The notes under the pieces were generated by a model. It made no database searches, had not been told where the DNA came from, and saw nothing but the letters and a program-made list of their open reading frames with translations. A program made the position numbers and the translations under genes. Source: Pectinatus haikarae (GTDB lineage: Bacteria > Bacillota > Negativicutes > Selenomonadales > Selenomonadaceae). Taken from it: 64,000 nucleotides of DNA. The stretch covers positions 372,001 through 436,000 of the forward strand of contig NZ_WIQM01000008.1 in assembly GCF_015732185.1 (NCBI RefSeq), read 5' to 3'. This document shows positions 24,938-34,170 of the stretch, piece by piece; positions within the stretch are counted from its first letter, which is position 1; each line of letters opens with the position of its first letter.

Positions 24938-26035
24938 ATGGAGAGCGATGAGCGATATATGCGGATGGCGCTTGAACTGGCGAAAAATGCAGAGGGAAGA
25001 ACCAGTCCGAATCCGATGGTAGGAGCGGTCATAGTAAAGGACGGACGAGTGATCGGCTGCGGCTGGCACAAACGGGCGGGAACTCCTCATGCGGAAGTGA
25101 ATGCCTTGGCGGCTGCAGGTGATCTTGCCAAGGGCGCAACGGTTTATGTAAGTCTTGAGCCTTGTTCTCATTTCGGCAGGACGCCGCCGTGCTGTGATGC
25201 TTTGATAAAGGCGGGAGTAAAACGTGTCGTCGTGGCAATGACTGATACAAATCCAAAGGTGTCAGGGCGCGGCATAAAGAAAATACGCGATGCCGGCATT
25301 GAGGTGACTACAGGGCTATTGGCAGATGAAGCCAGAAAACTTAATGAAGTATTTTTTAAGTGGATAGAAAAAGAGCAGCCTTTTGTTACGATAAAAAGTG
25401 CGATGACGCTGGATGGAAAAATTGCTACCTGCACCGGTCAGTCAAAATGGATCACCAGCGAGCAGTCACGGCAGTACGGACACAGACTGCGCGATATAAA
25501 TGATGCGATCATGGTCGGTATAAATACGGTCATCGCTGATGATCCTTCTCTGACCGCCAGACTTGAAAACGGCGGCAGGAATCCGATAAGGATAGTTCTT
25601 GACAGCTGCGCCCGTATTCCGCTTGACAGTGTGCTGATCAATGACGGCAAGGCTCCTGTGATTATGGCGGTGACAGAAAAAGCACCAGAGGAGAGACTAC
25701 GGGCTCTTGCTGATAGGAATGTCCAGATACTGGCGTGCGAAGAGGACACAAATGGTCATATATGTCTGCAGAAATTGTTCAGGCAGCTGGCTCAAAAAAA
25801 TATATGCAGTATTTTGGTGGAAGGCGGAGCAGCGCTTATGGGCAGTATAATAAGCGCAAATCTGGCCGATAAGGCATACTTTTTTATAGCACCAAAATTG
25901 ATCGGCGGAGAAACGGCAAAAATGGCTGTTGGCGGCGAAGGTATCGGTGAGCTGTCTGATGCTGTGGAGCTTTTTGACACATCCGCGGAAGTTTTGGATG
26001 GCGGGGATGTTTTAATAAAAGGATATATGAGGTGA
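24938..26035 (+). CDS. ribD: Bifunctional riboflavin deaminase/reductase
   Basis: 365 residues. N-terminal deaminase domain with the Zn site H-A-E (His51 in PHAEVNAL) and PCSHFGRTPPCC; C-terminal reductase domain from about 145 (TIKSAMTLDGKIATCTGQSKWI, VGINTVIADDPSLTAR, LVEGGAALMGSI). It carries out the second and third steps from the GTP-derived pyrimidine toward riboflavin. GGGGAGG precedes the ATG. First gene of the rib operon under the FMN riboswitch. Confidence 0.97.
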   Translation: MESDERYMRMALELAKNAEGRTSPNPMVGAVIVKDGRVIGCGWHKRAGTPHAEVNALAAAGDLAKGATVYVSLEPCSHFGRTPPCCDALIKAGVKRVVVAMTDTNPKVSGRGIKKIRDAGIEVTTGLLADEARKLNEVFFKWIEKEQPFVTIKSAMTLDGKIATCTGQSKWITSEQSRQYGHRLRDINDAIMVGINTVIADDPSLTARLENGGRNPIRIVLDSCARIPLDSVLINDGKAPVIMAVTEKAPEERLRALADRNVQILACEEDTNGHICLQKLFRQLAQKNICSILVEGGAALMGSIISANLADKAYFFIAPKLIGGETAKMAVGGEGIGELSDAVELFDTSAEVLDGGDVLIKGYMR

Positions 26036-26039
26036 TTTT

Positions 26040-26690
26040 ATGTTTACGGGAATAATCGAAGAAGTCGGTCATATATCGGGAATCAAGAACGGGGCATCCT
26101 CCGTACGACTTACCATTGCCGCAAAAAAAATTTTGACGGATGTCGGTATAGGTGACAGTATTGCTGTCAATGGTACATGCCTCACAGTCACACAATATAC
26201 AGATAAAAGTTTTTCCGCAGATGTCATGCCTGAATCTGTAAGAAAAACTTCACTCGGAGAATTGAAGCAGGGCAGTCTTGTTAATCTGGAAAGAGCTTTA
26301 AAAGTGGGCTCCCGCCTGGGAGGACATATTGTCAGCGGTCATATCGACGGAACAGGAACGATAATTGAAAAAAAACCGGAAGATAATGCCGTCATTGTTA
26401 CGATCAGTGCTGATAAGGGACTATTGCGGTATATAGTGAAAAAGGGTTCTGTGACAATAGACGGAATCAGTCTGACTGTGGTAGATGCCGATTATGCTGA
26501 GTTTTCAGTGTCACTTATCCCGCATACGGCTTCTATAACGACTATAGGGCAGAAAAATACCGGAGCGTCTGTAAATATAGAAACAGATATATTGGGGAAA
26601 TATGTGGAAAAAATGCTTTTGATGCAAAAAGCGGAAAGCCCGCAGCTTTCCAAGATAAATGCGGAATTTTTAAGTAAAAATGGATTTTAA
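26040..26690 (+). CDS. ribE: Riboflavin synthase, alpha subunit
   Basis: 216 residues built from two lumazine-binding repeats, starting [10 protein letters not shown] and, in the second half, [34 protein letters not shown] marks the second barrel. It dismutates two molecules of 6,7-dimethyl-8-ribityllumazine to riboflavin. Starts five bases after ribD with GAGGTG as ribosome binding site. Confidence 0.97.
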   Translation: MFTGIIEEVGHISGIKNGASSVRLTIAAKKILTDVGIGDSIAVNGTCLTVTQYTDKSFSADVMPESVRKTSLGELKQGSLVNLERALKVGSRLGGHIVSGHIDGTGTIIEKKPEDNAVIVTISADKGLLRYIVKKGSVTIDGISLTVVDADYAEFSVSLIPHTASITTIGQKNTGASVNIETDILGKYVEKMLLMQKAESPQLSKINAEFLSKNGF

Positions 26691-26734
26691 AAAAATATGT
26701 TATAGCACAGCTATTTTGGGAAAAGAGGATTTTT

Positions 26735-27943
26735 ATGGAAATAAAATTTGATTCGGTGGAAAAAGCAATAGAAGATTTTAAGAACGGTAAAATGGTACTT
26801 GTGGTAGATGATGAAGACAGAGAAAATGAAGGTGATCTGCTTGCTCCCGCGGATCTGGTCACACCAGATATAATAAATTTTATGGCAATTCATGCCAAAG
26901 GGTTAATATGCATGCCGATGGATGCGTCGCTTGTTGATAAAATGGGTCTTGAACCCATGGTGGCTCATAATACGGATAACCATGAAACGGCTTTTACCGT
27001 TTCTGTCGATCATGTTGATACAACTACGGGAATATCTGCTTTTGAACGGGCGCTGACAGTTAAGAAAATGATGGAAGAAGATATAAAACCGACTGACTTG
27101 CGGCGTCCCGGGCATATTTTTCCTCTGCGTGCCGTTGAAGGGGGAGTACTGCGCCGGACAGGACATACAGAAGCTACAGTCGATCTGGCAAGACTGGCAG
27201 GACTGAAACCGGCAGGTCTTTGCTGTGAAATAATGAGTGCGGATGGACATATGGCGCGTACACCGGAGCTGTATAAATTTGCCAAAGAGCACGGCTTGTC
27301 TTTTATAACGGTAGCAGCGTTGATAAAATACCGGAAAAGCACGGAATGTTTTTTAAAAAAAGTGGAAGAAGCACAATTCCCCAGTAAGTATGGTATGTTT
27401 AAAATAATAGCCTATGAAAATCAGCTTGATGACAAGTGCCATATTGCTATAGTAAAAGGCGATGTGCGCGGTAAAAAGAATGTGCTGGTGCGTGTTCATT
27501 CTGAGTGTCTTACCGGTGATGTTTTGGGATCTATGCGCTGTGACTGCGGGGATCAGCTTGCACAGGCACTTCGTCGCATCGAAGCAGAAGGCGAAGGCGT
27601 TGTGCTGTATATGCGGCAGGAAGGCCGGGGCATTGGTCTCGCCAATAAAATAAGGGCTTATGCTCTGCAGGACGGCGGCAAGGATACAGTGGAAGCAAAT
27701 GTTCTGCTGGGATTTGCGCCGGATATGAGAGATTACGGAATAGGTGCCCAGATTTTGACCGACCTGGGACTCAGCAGTATTCGTCTGATGACGAATAATC
27801 CGGAAAAAAGAGCAGCCCTTGAAGGTTATGGTCTGAAAATCGTCGAAAGAGTACCTATAGAAATACCTTCTAATAGCTTTGATGCAGGATATCTTAAAAC
27901 AAAAAAAGAAAAAATGGGACATTTATTGAATAACGCTCAGTGA
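26735..27943 (+). CDS. ribBA: Bifunctional 3,4-dihydroxy-2-butanone 4-phosphate synthase / GTP cyclohydrolase II
   Basis: 402 residues. The RibB half (1-200) has [15 protein letters not shown] and [24 protein letters not shown]; the RibA half has the Zn-binding [21 protein letters not shown] and [20 protein letters not shown]. It makes both starting blocks of riboflavin, from ribulose 5-phosphate and GTP. Catalytic residues in both halves look intact. Third gene of the operon. Confidence 0.97.
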   Translation: MEIKFDSVEKAIEDFKNGKMVLVVDDEDRENEGDLLAPADLVTPDIINFMAIHAKGLICMPMDASLVDKMGLEPMVAHNTDNHETAFTVSVDHVDTTTGISAFERALTVKKMMEEDIKPTDLRRPGHIFPLRAVEGGVLRRTGHTEATVDLARLAGLKPAGLCCEIMSADGHMARTPELYKFAKEHGLSFITVAALIKYRKSTECFLKKVEEAQFPSKYGMFKIIAYENQLDDKCHIAIVKGDVRGKKNVLVRVHSECLTGDVLGSMRCDCGDQLAQALRRIEAEGEGVVLYMRQEGRGIGLANKIRAYALQDGGKDTVEANVLLGFAPDMRDYGIGAQILTDLGLSSIRLMTNNPEKRAALEGYGLKIVERVPIEIPSNSFDAGYLKTKKEKMGHLLNNAQ

Positions 27944-27977
27944 GTATATATTATAAGAATGCGTGGAGGATTATATT

Positions 27978-28442
27978 ATGGCAAAGATCATTGAAGGACA
28001 TTTATCGGCAAAAGGTTTGAGATTCGCAATAGTAGTAGCCAGATTCAATGAATTTATTACAAGCAAACTGCTGTCAGGAGCAATCGATACATTGAATCGG
28101 CACGATGCATCACAAGATGATGTGACAGTAGCGTGGGTGCCGGGGGCTTTTGAAATTCCTCTGGTTGCAAAGAAAATGGCGCAGAGTGATAAATACGATG
28201 CAGTTATCTGTCTCGGTGCCGTTATTCGCGGTTCGACAACACATTATGATTATGTCTGCAATGAAGTATCTAAAGGGGTGGCGACCGTAGGACTTTCTAC
28301 CGGAGTGCCGACTATTTTTGGCGTAGTGACCACCGAAAACATTGAACAGGCTATTGAACGCGCCGGAACAAAAGTCGGCAATAAGGGGACTGATGCTGCT
28401 ATGAGTGCTATAGAAATGGCAGATCTGCTCAGAAAAATCTGA
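27978..28442 (+). CDS. ribH: 6,7-dimethyl-8-ribityllumazine synthase
   Basis: 154 residues from the ATG at 27978 after GGAGG. Motifs [59 protein letters not shown] and [19 protein letters not shown] are all present. It joins the products of RibBA and RibD pathways to form the lumazine used by riboflavin synthase, as a large icosahedral or pentameric assembly. Last gene of the riboswitch operon. Confidence 0.97.
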   Translation: MAKIIEGHLSAKGLRFAIVVARFNEFITSKLLSGAIDTLNRHDASQDDVTVAWVPGAFEIPLVAKKMAQSDKYDAVICLGAVIRGSTTHYDYVCNEVSKGVATVGLSTGVPTIFGVVTTENIEQAIERAGTKVGNKGTDAAMSAIEMADLLRKI

Positions 28443-28494
28443 TGTGTGGTAAAGTATTGATGGCAGTAAAGCCGGTAAAAAGGAGTTGGGTATT

Positions 28495-29052
28495 TTGAAA
28501 GTGGGAATTATCAGTGACACACATGGCTGCGCCGAACGATTTGCATTGGCGTATGATAAGTTTTTTAAAGATGCTGACATGATCATTCATGCGGGCGATG
28601 TTCTCTATCACGGTCCCCGAAATCCTATGCTGGCTGATTATGATCCGGCAAAACTGGCAGAAAAGCTTAACAGTCTGCCTATGCCGGTAATAGTGACACG
28701 CGGAAATTGTGACAGTGAAGTGGATACGCTGGTTTTGAATATGCCTGTTCAGGCACCTTATACTTATGTGGTGATTGACGGACTTAAAATAGTGACGACA
28801 CATGGGCACTATGTTATGACCGATAAAGAGAAAGACGATATGGCTGCCCATCTGAAAGCCGATTTGTTTATAAGCGGGCACGTGCATATCAATGTGCTGG
28901 AAAAACGCGGTAATACCATATTCTTGAATCCCGGGTCTCCTGCACTCAGCAAAAGGACAGACGGACGACAGACCGCAGCTGTTTTAACGGATAAAAAGAT
29001 TGAGATAGTTGATATAGATACGGATGAAGTTTTGCTGGCGCTGAAAAGATAA
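28495..29052 (+). CDS. YfcE/MJ0936-type metal phosphodiesterase
   Basis: 185 residues from the TTG at 28495, nine bases after AAGGAG. The binuclear metal site of the calcineurin-like family is complete: ISDTHG, HAGDV, TRGNCDSE, TTHGHY and SGHVHIN. Such enzymes hydrolyse phosphodiesters in vitro; the cell substrate is unknown. It starts 52 bases after ribH and may be co-transcribed. A terminator follows. Confidence 0.92.
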   Translation: MKVGIISDTHGCAERFALAYDKFFKDADMIIHAGDVLYHGPRNPMLADYDPAKLAEKLNSLPMPVIVTRGNCDSEVDTLVLNMPVQAPYTYVVIDGLKIVTTHGHYVMTDKEKDDMAAHLKADLFISGHVHINVLEKRGNTIFLNPGSPALSKRTDGRQTAAVLTDKKIEIVDIDTDEVLLALKR

Positions 29053-29102
29053 TAAAAGCGGGAGCCTGCGGGTTGACCTCAAATATTTAGAGCAGATTCA
29101 GG

Positions 29103-29137
29103 GCAGTGGGATATTTACATTCCACTGCTTTTGCTTT
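29103..29137 (+). terminator. Terminator after the phosphodiesterase gene
   Basis: GCAGTGG pairs with CCACTGC around a 12-base loop, followed by TTTTGCTTT. Confidence 0.75.
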
Positions 29138-29188
29138 AGAATATAGAATTAATCACAAACATAAATACAGGGAGGCCGTTAAGGCAGA

Positions 29189-30298
29189 ATGTTCAACAAC
29201 AGCAGACTTTTACACCGCATAGATCTTCCGCTGATAATAGCGATCACATTGCTGGTCCTGGTCGGTATTGTCATCATAGGGAGTGCCACTCATATTAATG
29301 CACCGGGCAGTGAAAGATATTGGTATGTGCAGAGGCAGGGGATTTTTGCCGTGCTGGGCGCAGTTATTGTTTTCTTGATGATGAAGTTCGACTATCGTAT
29401 GCTGCAGCCATTGGGCAATAAGCTTTATATATTCAATGCGCTGATGCTTTTAGCTGTTGATATAGCCGGTCATTCAGCTCTGGGCGCTCAGCGCTGGATA
29501 CAGATAGGGCCAATCAGCTTTCAGCCGTCAGAATTCTCAAAACTGATTATGATAATATCATTGGCAGTTTTATTGGAAAATCGTGTTGGTAAACTCAATA
29601 CTTTCAAGGAATTGCTGCCGGTTGCCATTTATTTAATCATACCGTTTTGTCTTGTGGTCACACAACCTGATTTGGGAACAGCGCTGGTCTTTCTTGCCAT
29701 ATTTTTTGGGATGATATTCGCTGCCGGTGTAAATATGAAATTGATAGGGATAATTCTTGGAATAGGTCTTTCCTGCCTGCCAATTTTCTGGCATTTTTTA
29801 AAAGAGTATCAAAAAATGCGTATTATGGTATTTATCAATCCGAATATAGATCCGCTTGGTTCCGGATATCATATCATTCAGTCAAAAATAGCCATCGGTT
29901 CCGGCCTTTTATACGGAAAAGGTCTGTTTCAGGGGACTCAGAGCCAATTGAATTTTCTGCCGGAAAATCATACAGATTTTATTTTTGCTGTAATAGGCGA
30001 GGAGCTGGGTTTTATTGGTGCGACCATCGTATTGCTGATATTTCTTTTTGTTTTATGGAGGGGAATAAAAATAGCCAGAGAAGCGAGTGATAATCTGGGT
30101 ATGCTGTTGGCGGTGGGGATGACTTCAATGCTGGCTTTCCATGTATTGGTCAACGTTGGAATGACAATCGGCATTATGCCCGTGACAGGAATCCCGCTGC
30201 CCTTTATAAGTTATGGTGTCAGTTCGCTGATAACTAATATAATGGGTATGGGAATGCTCTTGAATATTTACAATAATCGTCAGCAGCTGATTTTCTGA
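29189..30298 (+). CDS. rodA: RodA-type peptidoglycan glycosyltransferase (SEDS family)
   Basis: 369 residues with about ten membrane helices. SEDS features: HSALGAQRWIQIGPISFQPSEFSKL, TQPDLGTALVF, GSGYHIIQSKIAIGSGLLYGKGLFQGTQSQLNFLPENHTDFIFAVIGEELGF and GIPLPFISYGVSS. It polymerises lipid II for side-wall growth with a class B PBP. The length and lack of an extended N-terminus fit RodA better than FtsW. A class B PBP gene is at 57176, not adjacent. Confidence 0.92.
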   Translation: MFNNSRLLHRIDLPLIIAITLLVLVGIVIIGSATHINAPGSERYWYVQRQGIFAVLGAVIVFLMMKFDYRMLQPLGNKLYIFNALMLLAVDIAGHSALGAQRWIQIGPISFQPSEFSKLIMIISLAVLLENRVGKLNTFKELLPVAIYLIIPFCLVVTQPDLGTALVFLAIFFGMIFAAGVNMKLIGIILGIGLSCLPIFWHFLKEYQKMRIMVFINPNIDPLGSGYHIIQSKIAIGSGLLYGKGLFQGTQSQLNFLPENHTDFIFAVIGEELGFIGATIVLLIFLFVLWRGIKIAREASDNLGMLLAVGMTSMLAFHVLVNVGMTIGIMPVTGIPLPFISYGVSSLITNIMGMGMLLNIYNNRQQLIF

Positions 30299-30391
30299 AA
30301 ATCACCGGTGTATCAAAAAAATCATATTTTCTCCATAGAAAGTTCACAATATTGAGTTATACTGTAAACAACTTAAAGGAGGGAATATATT

Positions 30392-30649
30392 ATGATGGGA
30401 TATGGCGGTTTTGGCGGTCATTATGGCTTTGATTGGCTGGGTGCCGGTTTTGGTATGATAACTCATCTGGCATTTACAGTTCTTATAGTAATGGCAGCAA
30501 TATACTTCTATAAAAATATTTTTCGCGGCGGCAATTGCCGTCATTTACGTGGGCAGAACGATGCGGCTTTGGAAATATTGAGAGAGCGCTATGCCAAAGG
30601 AGAGCTGCCTGCTGAAGAGTTTCAAAAAATGAAGAAAGAATTGCAGTAA
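30392..30649 (+). CDS. Small membrane protein with C-terminal SHOCT domain
   Basis: 85 residues: Gly-rich start (MMGYGGFGGHYGF), one membrane helix (about 21-42), then a SHOCT motif (ALEILRERYAKGELPAEEFQKMKKEL). SHOCT domains occur at ends of small membrane proteins and are thought to mediate oligomer contacts; function unknown. AAAGGAGGG precedes the ATG. Confidence 0.85.
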   Translation: MMGYGGFGGHYGFDWLGAGFGMITHLAFTVLIVMAAIYFYKNIFRGGNCRHLRGQNDAALEILRERYAKGELPAEEFQKMKKELQ

Positions 30650-30780
30650 AGACTGACTGCAGATATTTCCCGATGCCAGACTTATTTATTGTCTGTCTTT
30701 TGCAGCAAGATGGATGATGAAGTCCGGTCAACGGATAAAATATACTTTTTTACTGGTCCGAGTTTTACCCAAACTATAAT

Positions 30781-30828
30781 AAACAGCAAAAAGCCTTAGT
30801 GCAATAACACTAAGGCTTTTTGCTGTTT
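30781..30828. terminator. Strong bidirectional terminator
   Basis: AAACAGCAAAAAGCCTTAGTG pairs perfectly with CACTAAGGCTTTTTGCTGTTT around CAATAA: a 21-bp stem with A and T runs on both sides, between convergent genes. The 290-bp space 30650-30940 holds this, a weaker CAGAC/GTCTG hairpin near 30677-30698 and repeat copy C. Confidence 0.9.
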
Positions 30829-30847
30829 AATTGCTGCGGATGGATTT

Positions 30848-30944
30848 AGTTTATCCGATGATTAACCCGCTTAATACTCCCTGGACAATTTCGACTACTA
30901 TTCAGGCGGCGTCAAAACGCCGTCTGAATTAAATCTCCATTTAT
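30848..30944 (+). repeat. Dispersed two-hairpin repeat, copy C (97 bp, internal deletion)
   Basis: Same ends as copies A, B and D but lacks 38-39 bases covering most of hairpin 1. The deletion joins two ACTCCC-like sites (the full copies read ATACTCCC ... CTAACTCCCTGGA), so it fits recombination or slippage between short direct repeats. The last four bases (TTAT) contain the stop codon of the convergent minus-strand gene. Confidence 0.88.
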
Positions 30945-31285
30945 AAAACTTCAGAAAAGTAGATAACCGTTACGGTGTCTTCCATTGTGATTCTCTTTTT
31001 GTAAATATTTTCAAAATCGGCGATCAGATCTTCGCGTGTATTTATTTCAGGATTTTGATGATCAAGATCTTCAGAAGTTAATTCAGCCATTTTTTTTACC
31101 TGAACCTTGTCAAGAAAAGCGACAAAAAGTTTTTTCTTGGGCTGCAATTTAGATCCTGTGGTTATCCAGACTAATGAGCTTTCAGGGTATTGTCTGCTTA
31201 CATCGCCTAAACGTACAGTACAATTTTTTTGACGGACCATCAGCATTTTTTCGTGCTTGGGTGCTTGGAAATTTAATGACATCAT
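30941..31285 (-). CDS. Conserved small protein, possibly ASCH/PUA-like RNA-binding domain
   Basis: 114 residues. A compact beta-rich domain: MVRQKNCTVRLGDVSRQYPESSLVWITTG, KKKLFVAFLDKVQVKKMAELTSEDL, and DTVTVIYFSEVL. The pattern (RLGD..., VWIT-G, then F-x-D-K-V near a charged helix) resembles ASCH-type PUA-like domains that bind RNA, but I cannot confirm the family. Start after AGGAGAG; a second ATG directly follows. Its TAA stop lies within the end of repeat copy C, so the repeat arrived at or shaped the C-terminus. Confidence 0.6.
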   Translation of the reverse strand: MMSLNFQAPKHEKMLMVRQKNCTVRLGDVSRQYPESSLVWITTGSKLQPKKKLFVAFLDKVQVKKMAELTSEDLDHQNPEINTREDLIADFENIYKKRITMEDTVTVIYFSEVL

Positions 31286-31331
31286 ATGACTATCTCTCTC
31301 CTATCATGGGATAAAATCCCCAATATATAAA

Positions 31332-32147
31332 TCATTCAAAATGATATGTATGATTTTTTTTAAAATTCCTTTCACGCAGCCAATAGACAGTAAGGCCAAT
31401 GACAACGCCAAGTAAAGCAACATATTGGCCTTGGTGCAGGGCAGAGTCTTTTTGGGTGGAAAGATACATAAAACCGAAAATAAAACGGCAGCCGGCGGCA
31501 AGGATCATAGCCTGAAGAAAGATATTGCCTCTGCGTATTTTCATATAATTTACCTGCAGATATGTCAGTATAAGAGAAAAAAACAAAACAAATGCTAAGA
31601 TTCCCGCCTGGTATAAAGCTACAGGCCGGAAATATAAATAATGTTCGAATCCCGTCGGCCTCTGCTTAAAATCAACATAAGCGGCCAGACTGTGATCGTT
31701 TGCTACGGAAGCTAACGGAAGCCCGATGGTGTTTTGCATAAAAAAATTGCCGATCTGATCGACGATAAGACCAGCAACCATCCCAGGTAAAAGAATATCC
31801 ATCCAGTGCCAGAAATTTTTCCCGGAAAGATAGAGATAAAATGCACTGCCAAGAAGAAAACCGGCAAATCCGCCATAGATAGATAATCCACCTTGACTGA
31901 GCAGGAATATGCTGAAAAGCTTGCCGGCATATTCCTGCCAATGCAGCAATACATAACCTCCGCGGCTGAAAATTATGCCGAGAGGGATACTCCAGAGAAG
32001 AAGATCAACCACAGTAGAAAAATCTTCCTCTCTTTTTTGTGTATTCAGCCATGTCACGAGCAGACCGAGGAGTATGGATAAAACGATGGTAATACCGTAC
32101 CAATATATGTGAAAGTGTCCTAGTATAAACATGATGTTATAGATCAA
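31332..32147 (-). CDS. Lgt-like membrane protein with degenerate catalytic motifs
   Basis: About 271 residues from a TTG at 32147 (AGAAAGG a few bases upstream); the ATG at 32132 is the alternative. About seven membrane helices and overall fit to prolipoprotein diacylglyceryl transferase: HIYWYGI near the start, SQGGLSIYGGFAGF, IGNFFMQNTIG, RPVALYQ and AGCRFIFGFMYL. But the Lgt signature G-R-x-G-N-F-x-N-x-E is reduced to D-Q-I-G-N-F-F-M-Q-N, the HGGL histidine is Tyr, and the R-F-x-x-E glutamate is Gly. It may be a non-catalytic paralogue or have a new role. A true Lgt must lie elsewhere, since lipoproteins are encoded here. Confidence 0.7.
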   Translation of the reverse strand: MIYNIMFILGHFHIYWYGITIVLSILLGLLVTWLNTQKREEDFSTVVDLLLWSIPLGIIFSRGGYVLLHWQEYAGKLFSIFLLSQGGLSIYGGFAGFLLGSAFYLYLSGKNFWHWMDILLPGMVAGLIVDQIGNFFMQNTIGLPLASVANDHSLAAYVDFKQRPTGFEHYLYFRPVALYQAGILAFVLFFSLILTYLQVNYMKIRRGNIFLQAMILAAGCRFIFGFMYLSTQKDSALHQGQYVALLGVVIGLTVYWLRERNFKKNHTYHFE

Positions 32148-32332
32148 TATGCCTTTCTTTATCCGTTGGATTTTTGTTGATGGTTCAGCTGTTGAACCTA
32201 AATAAGTCAATGTATAAGAGACGAATAGATTATTGTAATATTTTAACTCGAATATAAAAAATTAGCAAATAAAATATAAAAAATGTGTTATAATTATATC
32301 GTAGTCAAGTACTTGGATAAGGAGATAATAAT

Positions 32333-32539
32333 ATGACAATTACAAAGGATATGGGGATTATGGAAGTTGTCCAGAAATACCCGGAAACCGTTGATGTTTT
32401 TGCTATGTCAGGTATGGGCTGTATCGGTTGTGCCGCATCTCATTTCGAAAATATCGAACAGGGAGCTATGGCACACGGCATCGATATTGATAAACTGATG
32501 GCAAATCTCAACGAAGTTGCAGATGCACAGATTCAATAA
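32333..32539 (+). CDS. DUF1858 protein (ScdA N-terminal-like)
   Basis: 68 residues: TKDMGIMEVVQKYPETVDVFAMSGMGCIGCAASHFENIEQGAMAHGID with the typical G-x-x-C-I-G-C motif. The domain occurs alone or fused to Fe-S repair (ScdA/YtfE) and hydroxylamine reductase-like proteins; it may bind Fe-S or act in redox sensing. Function unknown. AAGGAG precedes the ATG; the terminator at 32542 follows at once. Confidence 0.9.
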   Translation: MTITKDMGIMEVVQKYPETVDVFAMSGMGCIGCAASHFENIEQGAMAHGIDIDKLMANLNEVADAQIQ

Positions 32540-32541
32540 AT

Positions 32542-32580
32542 AATAAACCGGCAGGAAAATCCTGCCGGTTTATTATTTAT
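32542..32580. terminator. Bidirectional terminator between DUF1858 gene and aroB
   Basis: AATAAACCGGCAGG pairs with CCTGCCGGTTTATT around AAAAT. The aroB stop codon (32573) lies in the 3' arm. Confidence 0.88.
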
Positions 32581-33664
32581 TGAACAGTATATTTTTTATG
32601 GCATTATGCACGACTTTTTCCGGGACTGTGTCATCCAAATGAACTTTTCCGATTTCGTCTAAAAGGATCCAGTTTATTTTGCCTCCGACAGTTTTTTTGT
32701 CGTGAAAAAGATCGTTATATATGCCTGCTTCGGAGCAGCCGGTGCATTTATCGGGCAGCCTGCATAAGTCGAGGATGCGGCGGATGTCCGACACTGTATC
32801 CTCTTCGATAAAGCCAAGCTCACAGCTTATAGCAGCGGCGCCAAGCATACCTATGGCGACAGCTTCGCCGTGATTGTATTTTTTATATCTCGTTTCTCTT
32901 TCGATAGCATGGCCCAGTGTATGTCCGAAATTCAGGATGGCGCGCAGTCCTGTTTCCTTCTCGTCTTCGGCTACAACAGATGCCTTGATTTCGCATGATC
33001 TGGCTATGATATTTCTCAGAATCTCGTTGTTCAATGTAAAAATTTCGGCGGAATGATCGGCTATATAGTCAAAAAATGTTTTGTCATAAATCAGGCCGTA
33101 CTTTATTATTTCCGCCAGGCCGGTAGATATTTCTCTGGCAGGAAGTGTCTGCAGCATGTCAAGGTCTATGAAAACGGCTTTGGGCTGATAAAATGCACCG
33201 ATCAAGTTTTTGCCGAGGGGATGATTTACCGCGACTTTGCCGCCCACGGAAGAGTCGACATGCGCCAGCAGGCTGGTCGGAATCTGAATAAAAGGAACAC
33301 CGCGCATATAGGTTGCTGCGATAAAACCGGCGAGATCACCAACTACACCGCCGCCAAGTGCGATTATCGGCGACTTTCTGTCCAAGCCGGCTTTGATGGC
33401 TTCGGTGTAGAGATCCTGAGCGGAAGTAAAGGATTTTGTTTTTTCTCCGGCTTCCAGTATGGCCAAGCGAGGTGAAAAACCGATTGTCCGCAGCAGATCT
33501 GTTATTTTTTCACCATATAATTTGCCTACATTGCTGTCCGTGACAACAAGGGCGGTACGTGAAAAATTACTGCCCGCAAAAAAATCGGCAATTGTTTTGT
33601 GTAAATTGTTGTCTATATAAATATCGTAGCTGTTATTTATGATGGGAACGGTTACTGTCTTCAA
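32573..33664 (-). CDS. aroB: 3-dehydroquinate synthase
   Basis: 363 residues. NAD-binding LEAGEKTKSF and ALGGGVVGDLAGFIAATYMRGVPFIQIPTSLLAHVDSSVGGK, metal ligands in NFGHTLGHAIE and NHGEAVAIGM. It closes DAHP to 3-dehydroquinate in the shikimate pathway. Part of aroC-aroK-aroB with ATGA overlaps. The last gene of this minus-strand group. Confidence 0.96.
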   Translation of the reverse strand: MKTVTVPIINNSYDIYIDNNLHKTIADFFAGSNFSRTALVVTDSNVGKLYGEKITDLLRTIGFSPRLAILEAGEKTKSFTSAQDLYTEAIKAGLDRKSPIIALGGGVVGDLAGFIAATYMRGVPFIQIPTSLLAHVDSSVGGKVAVNHPLGKNLIGAFYQPKAVFIDLDMLQTLPAREISTGLAEIIKYGLIYDKTFFDYIADHSAEIFTLNNEILRNIIARSCEIKASVVAEDEKETGLRAILNFGHTLGHAIERETRYKKYNHGEAVAIGMLGAAAISCELGFIEEDTVSDIRRILDLCRLPDKCTGCSEAGIYNDLFHDKKTVGGKINWILLDEIGKVHLDDTVPEKVVHNAIKNILFNK

Positions 33665-34170
33665 TTCTTTTTCCTCCGCAGATATACGATGATTTCATTA
33701 ACTATTTGCAGCGGCGTGAGATCATCTGTATCAATCATGAAATCGGCCTGATCATAAAAAGGCATTCTTTTTTCTAAAAGTGACTGCATTTTGCTTTCAT
33801 CATTTTTCAGCAAAGGTCTGTTATTGCGGCCTTTTGTTCTTCTCATAATTGTCGGGATTCCGGCACGCAGACAAATCAATATGTTGCCGCCGGTTTTCAT
33901 GGACAGACGATTTTCCTCAAACATGGGCACGCCGCCGCCGGTCGATATGACAATATTAGCGCGGCTGCAAACTTCTTTTACGATTTTGTTTTCATACTGG
34001 CGAAAGTAATCTTCTCCTGATTCGGCAAAAATTTGAGGAATAGACAATTCGGTTCTTTCTTCGATAAGTGTATCCGTGTCAACGAAAGAATAGCCGAGTT
34101 TTTCAGCTAGAAGACGTCCTACACTGCTTTTGCCGGTTCCCATGAAACCTATTAAAACAATATTCTTCAT
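33661..34170 (-). CDS. aroK: Shikimate kinase
   Basis: 169 residues: Walker A GFMGTGKSSVGR, DTDTLIEERTELSIPQIFAESGEDYFRQYE and the substrate site STGGGVP. It phosphorylates shikimate at the 3-position. Starts within the aroC stop and its own stop overlaps the aroB start. Confidence 0.96.
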   Translation of the reverse strand: MKNIVLIGFMGTGKSSVGRLLAEKLGYSFVDTDTLIEERTELSIPQIFAESGEDYFRQYENKIVKEVCSRANIVISTGGGVPMFEENRLSMKTGGNILICLRAGIPTIMRRTKGRNNRPLLKNDESKMQSLLEKRMPFYDQADFMIDTDDLTPLQIVNEIIVYLRRKKN

